NCBI GenBank assembly: GCA_030704615.1
Contig: CM060732.1
Coordinates: 72,335,053 to 72,399,052, forward strand
DNA: 64,000 bases
Direction of reading: 5' to 3'
Origin: Takakia lepidozioides
Taxonomy: Eukaryota; Streptophyta; Takakiopsida; Takakiales; Takakiaceae
Shown here: positions 57,110 to 64,000 of the stretch, piece after piece
Layout: every line of letters starts with the position of its first letter
How positions within the stretch are numbered: position 1 is the first letter of the stretch
Made by a program: the position numbers and the translations under genes
Notes under the pieces: model-generated
Database searches by the model: none
Told to the model about the DNA's origin: nothing
The model's input: only the letters and a program-made list of their open reading frames with translations

Positions 57110-59861
57110 CTAACAGGGAGTCAAGTTTCTAGGAGGCCAAGGTTGCTCTGTCAAGCACCCACCCATCTCCATTTGCCATGCCCGATCCACCAGTGGCGCA
57201 AGCTCTCTGCACAGGATGTAAAATAGAGTTTGATACTGCAAACAGTGCCTGCTAAATAATGTCTCAATGTGGTCATGTGATAGGCAGTCTTACAGTTGTG
57301 AAGCACCGAATTATGACCCGTGTTAATTGGCGGCTGGGTGTCATCTACTTGGCCATGACTGAGACCAAGACAAATCAGACTGTTCTTGACATAATCAGCA
57401 TAGAATTTTGTTTCATCATGCATACAGTCCACATGAACATGCAGGGATGAACAAGAACCACTCACTTCAGGTCATGGCTGACCACAACAAGTGTGCGCTC
57501 TCTCTTCAGGCTCCAAAGCAACCTCACCACGTCCGTACGTGCTTTCCAGTCTGAATTCACAAACCGTAGAGATAATTCAGTGAAGGAATATCAACTAAAC
57601 GAGAGAGAATACTCCTAGAAGTCAGGATGATTTTCTGTGCCTCCAGCAGTTAAACATACTAACCCTGCTAAAAGGAGAGCACTTTCTAATGGCTGCTTTA
57701 GCAAAACCAGAGGTTCTCTTGCCTTAGTTTTCTTCTAGAGACTTGGCAGCCCCTATAAGTGACAACTTAGCAAGAAATCACCTGGCCAAAGACACACAAA
57801 GAGCTTGACGACTTGTTGATCCAGTGGACCAAGGACCAACTACTAAGGTGTGCCAGAGTGGTATAATCAGTGTATTGTCAATAAGCAGTGCCAAGTTGAA
57901 CATAAAATAAATGGAGAGACAGTCAGAAACAATAGATCTTTCAACAATACTCATGCAACAAAGATGCAAGATTTGCACTTTCCAATACACTGGCAGGGAA
58001 AGAGGTGGAAGTTACCTAGGCCTGCCAGAGGCTCATCAAGTAAGAGCAGGTCTGGCATTCGCACCTGACCACATAAGGGGGAAGTGGAGTCATTAGTTTG
58101 GCCGCATAGGCATCAAGCATGCTTGTGCTTCCCCAGGGCAAAAAGCATCCACAATCTGTTTCAGCAAAATTTGCTTTCCAAGCCGATTTGCCAACCTCTC
58201 TCCTTTTGTCTATACGTTAAAGCCTTTTGGACATATCTCACCATGTGGATGCTAGGGCTCAGGTCCACCAGTTTAAATAATCCCAATACATCCATAAACT
58301 AGCACCTCAGGAGCCTTTAAGCCAGAATTGATCCACGCAACCCTCCCAAGAAGGATTCAGCATGTACCAGTTGTACAGCAAGTGCAAGGCGGCGCTTGTA
58401 ACCGTCGCTTAGTGCTCGTGGATTAGTGTCCAAAGGAATCTCTCCCAGCCCCACCTACAAAAGCATACCTGTCTCTCAGATGTGTCACAGCCAGCAAACA
58501 AAGTACTATGATGCCATCTAGTAAAACACAACTGCTGTAGCTGTCAGTGAGATGAGACATTTGCATTTACACCTACCAGAGACCTCTGGATGCTGTCCAG
58601 GACTCTGATGATTTTTTGTTTCTGGGGAAACTCAACCCTGCAACAGCAATGGGGCTGTCGCTGCCTATATTAAATGGTCTAATCGGTAAGGCCCCCTCTT
58701 CAGGCCGGTAAGAACAAGACCTGCAAATTGGCAACTAGAATTCAGGTAAGTACGGTTGAGACACTGGGATAGCTATGAAAGCAGAAATTGTTGAAGAGAT
58801 GAGCCAATAGATTCTCCAAAAAAATTCCATCCAAAGATGCATTTTCTTGACACTCATAGATAAGGAGTGGTAGATGAGCACAAACAGACAAGTAAAACTC
58901 ACAGAGTAGGTCATTAGATAATACCGCAAATATGGCAGCCTGTAACCTCATGGCAAGCTGCTGCCTCATTAGCGGGTCGTCCACTCGCCGGGGCCATCCA
59001 AACGTGAGCTCTTCCAAGACTGAGTCTGCCAGAAAGTAGCTGTCCACAAAAATGCACCAGGTAAATAGATTCATTTATCATTTATGGCCCTAATGGAAGC
59101 CTATGTCTCACCTTTTTCAATTGCTATCGTAGCCAACCCTCCCCAATGAGTGCGGACATGTCAATTTGGCACCTCCAGGAATAATCCATCAACAAACATG
59201 TCCTCACAAACAGAGCAACATGAAAAGATAAAATCCAATGTGACTGCAGCCAACCTCGACTCTGCAGTGAAGGTAGTAAAAGTCGACAAAACAAGTACAT
59301 AGACTAGAAAGCAGACCTTAACACATGTATTTTGCAGGGTCATTAACAAATTAGGATCCACTACAATTTCACTGGAGCACCAAAAGGTATCATGGGAAAG
59401 AAGGAGAAATTACCGTTCGGGAAACTGAAACACAATTCCAACTCTCGCTGATAGTTTTCTCTGGCTACTATCTTTTCCAATGTATATAGAGCCCTCTGTG
59501 GGTGTGGCTAAGCCTGCTAGCACCTGCCAAAACATGTTCATTTCGCGCAAGGCCCACAAACCGGATTATAAACGAAACACTATAGAACTTTGGAATGCAA
59601 ACAACATAACATGTTTTAGCTGGCAAGGACTACATATTCAACAAAACTGGCAAGCCTCACCCAGGGGCATTGCCACTGGTGGTCAAAGTGTTATTTGTGC
59701 TTATGTCATTTAAGAACAAGACTGAGTGAACCTCACCAAATGCAAATGGAATCCTACAGTACTTGTCGTTTTTGAATTGTAATCTGCTATCATGTGACAA
59801 ATGACTTGCCTGGAGGAGCGTTGTCTTCCCACTCCCACTGCGACCGTAAACCAGACCTAGA
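57110..59861 (-). CDS. ABCI11/NAP14-type plastid ABC transporter ATP-binding protein (5' exons unresolved)
   Basis: Non-intrinsic ABC ATPase related to Arabidopsis ABCI11, a plastid protein linked to metal homeostasis. Seven exons were resolved on the minus strand, all in phase: 59861-59810 (Walker A, LVYGRSGSGKTTLLQ), 59523-59414 (Q-loop, VGIVFQFPER), 59039-58925 (YFLADSVLEELTFGWPRR), 58454-58368 (VGLGEIPLDTNP, signature LSDGYKRRLALAVQL), 58064-58016 (Walker B, DLLLLDEPLAGL), 57550-57466 (DWKARTDVVRLL, H-loop VVSHDL) and 57206-57110 (ELAPLVDRAWQMEMGG, stop TAG at 57110). The signature has LSDGY where LSGGY is usual. The intron after 59810 begins GCAAGT, a GC-AG intron. The codon split before 59861 needs an upstream exon. 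A candidate is near 60700-60640 (LFDILLVSYQ), and a transit-peptide exon should lie between there and about 61900. All catalytic motifs are present, so the gene is probably functional. Confidence 0.92.
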
Positions 59862-62095
59862 CTGCCAATGGATATTGACATTGACACAAACACACACACG
59901 TATCCTGTTATCTTCCTCAATTACTTGAAGGATGGACTTGCCTAAGAAAAGCTGAAATAGGTTCATTACCCTTCAAGCAAACCTATCTTCCCTTTCTCTT
60001 CTAGTAGAAGGGAAGGATAACCTGGCCAGTAAGTGGTGAGAACCCAGCCAAAGAGAGACAGAGGGGTTTGGGTTGAAAGGGCAAAGGATTGCTGCTTACT
60101 TGAGGAAAGGGAAAATTGAAAAGCAAGCAAGAAGACAGAAAGGGACTGCAAAAGAGGAAGGGGGTTTCTTTGCTCCCTCCCAGAGGGGATGCATTCTACT
60201 GAATCACATACCTCTTTTCTGGAAGAGAGAAGGAGACGTGTTTGAGAAGGTCCAGCTCAGTGCCAGGTGGTCTATAGCCCACCTCTTCCACCTTTTCGTG
60301 GTATCAAACCAGCCAGTCCTTCACAAATTAGCCTGTAGCCAATTCAACACTACAAGTTTTCCCCCTTCTGTGGCAACAAGGCTATCATTATGCCATAGAA
60401 TCCCCTCGCAAACCAGAGCATGCCCAGAGGAACATAATCCACGGCACCCCTAAGGGTTATGGCCCAATGAAATGCATCATACATGATAAGGCAGACTAAC
60501 AACTGTTTGGAGATTCCAGCATGTAATTAAATGTGCAATGGGCATGCAAAATCAGTGAATACTTCTAACTGAAGGCGTTGAAGGGTTCAACTATGCACAT
60601 GTCTTTGAGATTGCATCCTCATGAAGGTTCTTTCTTTCTCAAACTCGAAGTCATCTCACATCTCCACTGGTAAGAAACGAGAAGTATATCAAACAGGGCG
60701 CTCTCAAGCTCTGGATTTGACCAACTTTTGCAGTTGAAAGCTGAAAGTTGACTGCTGACCTGAAGAAACTCCTGACAGTGATTGGGTGGCCCGTTTCCAC
60801 CGCTATTAATCGATGGTAATGCACCCTGCCTCCACCGATCCGTTCCACCTTTCGAAGAGCTTGGATCATTCTCATGAGGCTTCCCCAGCCACAAGCTCAT
60901 CCATTTTCCACTAACCAACGTGTGGGGCACTCTCACTTCTTTGTTGTGAAAAGCACCAGCCGTGAGACACAGCCCATTGCAGATTGCTCTTTGACCACGA
61001 TAATGGGGACGAACATCCTGCGTAAAGGGAAATATAAGGTCCCAAGACAGTTCTTCGTATGTGCCAGAACCTGGATAATAAGACTACTTGGACCAGTTTA
61101 TCATACCCTGCGTGTAACTCCAGTGGGCGCTATGATATTTCAGCAAACAAAGCTTACTCACAAAACAAAGCATACAATTGAGTAAGCGAGAGCCAGAATG
61201 AACCAGATTTCTGGCATATATCTTAACCTGCCACTTTCTTCTTGCTGGAGGCAGAGCACCGTACACAATGCCATCTTCTCTCATCCCAGGGAAAGATGCC
61301 GTTCGGAACCCATTCTTCTCCGATGGATTCACGGTATCAAAGTTCTGTAGCATGGCTTTCCACTTGCCTCCTTGTCAGAATTCCAGCTGTAGTGCCTTCA
61401 TCGACAAAAAGTCTTCATGCAGTGTGGAGAATGACGAGGACTCGGCTTACATCTCCGTTGCATCCCTTTGCTCGAACATCTCATTTAGTTAAACTTTACG
61501 ATACGAGCTACTTGTTTCCTATGACATCGTCAAGAATCTCCATCTCTTTTGAAGGCTCACTCATCCGTCTTAGAAATGTAATTCACTCTTTCCTGAAGTC
61601 ACCTGCCATGAGACTGCATGGTCCCTTGGGTGATTGTGGAACTAGCAATTGGGCATGTTTCTTCTAGGCAGGTCTCTCAAGCCTCCTCAAGATCATTGTC
61701 TGTCGAGGTATGTAGTGCCGGCTTCATTACTTGGTTGGAGCCTCCTTTTGGCAATGGAATAGTGGCCCTGAGGCCGGGGTGCTAGGTTATGAAGATTTGG
61801 AGAACATGATGCGTGGATGGATTGATGGAGGCTCGCTGTGCATTGATGTATGCTAGTGTCGCAATGATTTCGACTGCATGGGGGATTTCAAGACATGTAT
61901 GGACTTCTGAATGATGCAGGAAGGTTTCGAAAGGTTGATGAACTTGAGTATAAATGTGTGGAAATGAGATTGTTTGTGAGCATGTTGAGGCGTCGGAACA
62001 ATCAGGCAGATACTTGGACGAAGAGGGAGAGCTGTCTGTGTTGATGCCATAGGACGTTTCTCTCCAGATCGCCAATTTCTTAGGTAGCGCACAAG
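59862..62095 (-). other. 5' region of ABCI11 and divergent promoter with the PPR gene
   Basis: It should hold the first ABCI11 exon or exons on the minus strand. Open candidates are 60936-60640 and 61353-61221, the latter ending GGCAG|GTTAAG, but neither could be joined with confidence. The right part, about 61700-62095, is the likely shared upstream region of the divergent ABCI11 and PPR genes. Confidence 0.4.
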
Positions 62096-64000
62096 ATGAT
62101 TTCCGTTTTCGCCTGTAGTCGATTGTCAGTTTTGCAGCCAAAATGCACTGAGCTGGTTCTTCCTCACACTCGAGTTTCCCACATTGCTCAGCGCTTTTCC
62201 GGCAGAAGGATCTCTTTCTGCAGGAAGGCGACACGGGTGCGCATTGGTTCGGAAGAGTGCACACGCCAGGGAATCTCTTCACCTGAGTCGGAAGAGCATG
62301 GTCGTGGACATTCCGCCGACGATACCCCCTTATTTCTCCAGTTTTTTGCAGACACACTTGTAGAATGTAGCCCTGAAGAAAGCTTTATTTCGCAAGATTT
62401 AACCTCAGTGAGTATGGCCTCTGGAGATGACGATGATCATGATCATGAAACTGAGGAGCTGGTTGCAGAGGGGTGGAGCTCCTTAATGATGATTCAGGGG
62501 GAAAATTATTCAGCAGAGTCGGCTGACGGCCCCAGTTCTGGCTTCAAGAAGCAGGTTGGAAGTACTGAGAGACGGGGGTTGATTTCGGGGCGGAGAGTGT
62601 TCACAGCTGTGCGAGAGAATTGGCACAGCTATCTCAGAGATGGAGATGATGACTACGGGAAACCGTCGTCGAGAGAACAAGTGCTTGGAGATTTGCAGTC
62701 TAAATTGAAGCAGGAAGATGATGATAACATGATACTGTTTGGGGAGGGTGAAGTTCTCGAGGATTTAGGCTTTGATCCACAGGTAGATAAGCTGAAAAGC
62801 GAGGAGCCATCAGAACGGCACGACTACGAACCGGTGGTCGTAGGGCCCCTGACCACTGGCACATTGGAAGAGCACAGTAATATCCTTGTTGAAAGTTCGG
62901 TAAAAGCACACGTTCTTGAGCAGAGTTTGGAGGCCGATGGGAGAATTATGACGGAACAATACAGGCGAGATCGTGAATCGAGCCGTGGGGGTTGTTTCGA
63001 GAAGCAAAGTCTGTCAAGAGGCGATGATGAATGCTCAGCTTCTGTGAACATATTTCAAGGGTGTGATGATGGAAGGCTTGAGAGCCAGGGGAGTGCCTCA
63101 ACTGTTGGAGAGGCAGATGAGATGCTGGAGATGGTTGAAGAAAAAACCAGAGATTTACTCAGGGAATTTCTCCAATCTCGCACTGGAAGCTGGGACCCGC
63201 CTGCAGAAGGCAGAGTTTATCGATGGAGAAAGCAGGGTTCAAGTAGCCAGGAGGCCTCTCAAACTCTTGGACTGCAACCTCGAGGAGCTGCAATCTGTAA
63301 AGATGAATCACTCTTTTCTGCATGGCGGAGGTGGAGGGATAAAGATCAAGATTTGAGGGTGTACATCCCCCCTCCAGACAAAAAGATCATCCCAGGACAA
63401 CAGAGGCTGGTTGATTCTGGATATGGTATTTCAGATCTTCCCACTCAGGAGCCGAAACTGTTAGGCCCAGTCAGTGAAATTCTTCGAATTGCCAATAATT
63501 TACCTAAAAACCACTCCTTGGAGGATCACCTGGATGAATTTACCAATAAACTCAGTATTGTTGAGGGAAACCTTGTGTTGGAAGCATTGGGAGAGGAGCG
63601 GTTGTTCATGCAAGTTTTGTCATTCTTTCAGTGGATGCGCCTTCACGAGCCTTGCCTTCTAGATTCAAGAAGCTTTTCTATCATATTCATCCTTCTTGGG
63701 AAGGCAGCCATGATGGATGAAGCTCTTACACTATATGACAATATGCCACCAGGGGAATCCTTTCGGTGTGTCCATGTCTACAATGCCTTGATGACAGCAC
63801 TTCTGAACTGTGGCAGGTAAGAGTTCGGAGAGAGTGCGAGATGATGTTCAATACTGTGGTATCTTTCTATGCTTTCGTGCATGCACCTGCACAACTGTGT
63901 GACAGCTTTTGTTGTCATAGATTAGAGAGAGCTCAGCGACTGTGCCCGGAGAAGTCCTTGACACCCCCAATACCTGATGGTCTGGTAGCCAGTTGTCAGG
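62096..64000 (+). CDS. Pentatricopeptide repeat (P-class) protein, organelle-targeted, partial
   Basis: PPR proteins bind organellar RNA for processing, stability or translation. Exon 1 runs from ATG 62096 to 63816; after a 104-base intron (GTAAGA...catag) exon 2 starts at 63921 and leaves the window. The first 60 residues are rich in Ser, Arg and Val with few acidic residues (SVFACSRLSVLQPK, SGRRISFCRKATRVRIG), consistent with a plastid or mitochondrial transit peptide. Residues about 100-450 are acidic and poorly conserved-looking (GDDDDHDHETEELV). PPR-like helices begin near residue 460 (NLVLEALGEE, VLSFFQWMRLHEP, SFSIIFILLGKAAMMDEAL, HVYNALMTALLNCGR joined to LERAQRL). The long acidic N-terminal region is unusual. 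The specific orthologue was not identified. Confidence 0.85.

Noticed and set aside
58660-58735. tRNA-like stretch (ggtctaatcggtaagg...)
   Set aside because: No cloverleaf or acceptor stem could be paired; it lies in an ABCI11 intron.

Overview
The window looks like nuclear DNA of a streptophyte with a large, repeat-rich genome. Spliced GT-AG genes encode plant-type proteins: eIF3c opening MASRFW, a plastid ABCI11/NAP14-type ABC ATPase and a PPR protein. They sit among decayed transposons of several classes. A charophycean alga such as Chara would fit, but that is inference; no marker settles the species.

Layout. 1-5003: repeats plus a minus-strand Ty3/gypsy pol remnant (RNase H, integrase and a PHD finger after the integrase C-terminus). 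About 5150-9985: a decayed BED/DUF659-type hAT transposon with a 0.9-kb array of short palindromes at its left end and a few copies at its right end. 9990-12979 (minus): a broken MULE-like transposase, divergent from 13834-19459 (plus), a multi-exon gene with a ParB-like domain followed by a degenerate class-beta DNA methyltransferase-like domain. Introns of the second gene carry palindromes built on GTCGTTGACGAC. 20163-22412: a second gypsy copy with an internal deletion, followed by a probable long LTR to about 25.1 kb. 25.6-28.7 kb (minus): gypsy gag-protease. 30645-32063: a non-autonomous transposon with the same palindrome core as the ParB-like gene. 32.8-33.7 kb: LTR-type repeats and a SINE-like unit.

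From 35.9 kb host genes dominate: eIF3c (minus, intact, three exons); head-to-head with it a TRF4-like poly(A) polymerase copy with one frameshift and one nonsense codon; the 3' exons of a Sen1/SETX-like helicase; an AT-rich repeat region (50.4-55.7 kb); ABCI11 (minus, seven coherent exons resolved); and divergent from it the start of a P-class PPR gene that leaves the window at its right edge.

eIF3c, ABCI11 and PPR exons read without frame breaks, as do the last helicase exons, whereas nearly every transposon ORF is broken. The breaks are therefore probably real decay rather than sequencing error. The most unusual content is the pairing of a MULE-like transposase with a ParB/methyltransferase-like gene whose introns hold palindrome arrays, repeated in a non-autonomous element 11 kb away.
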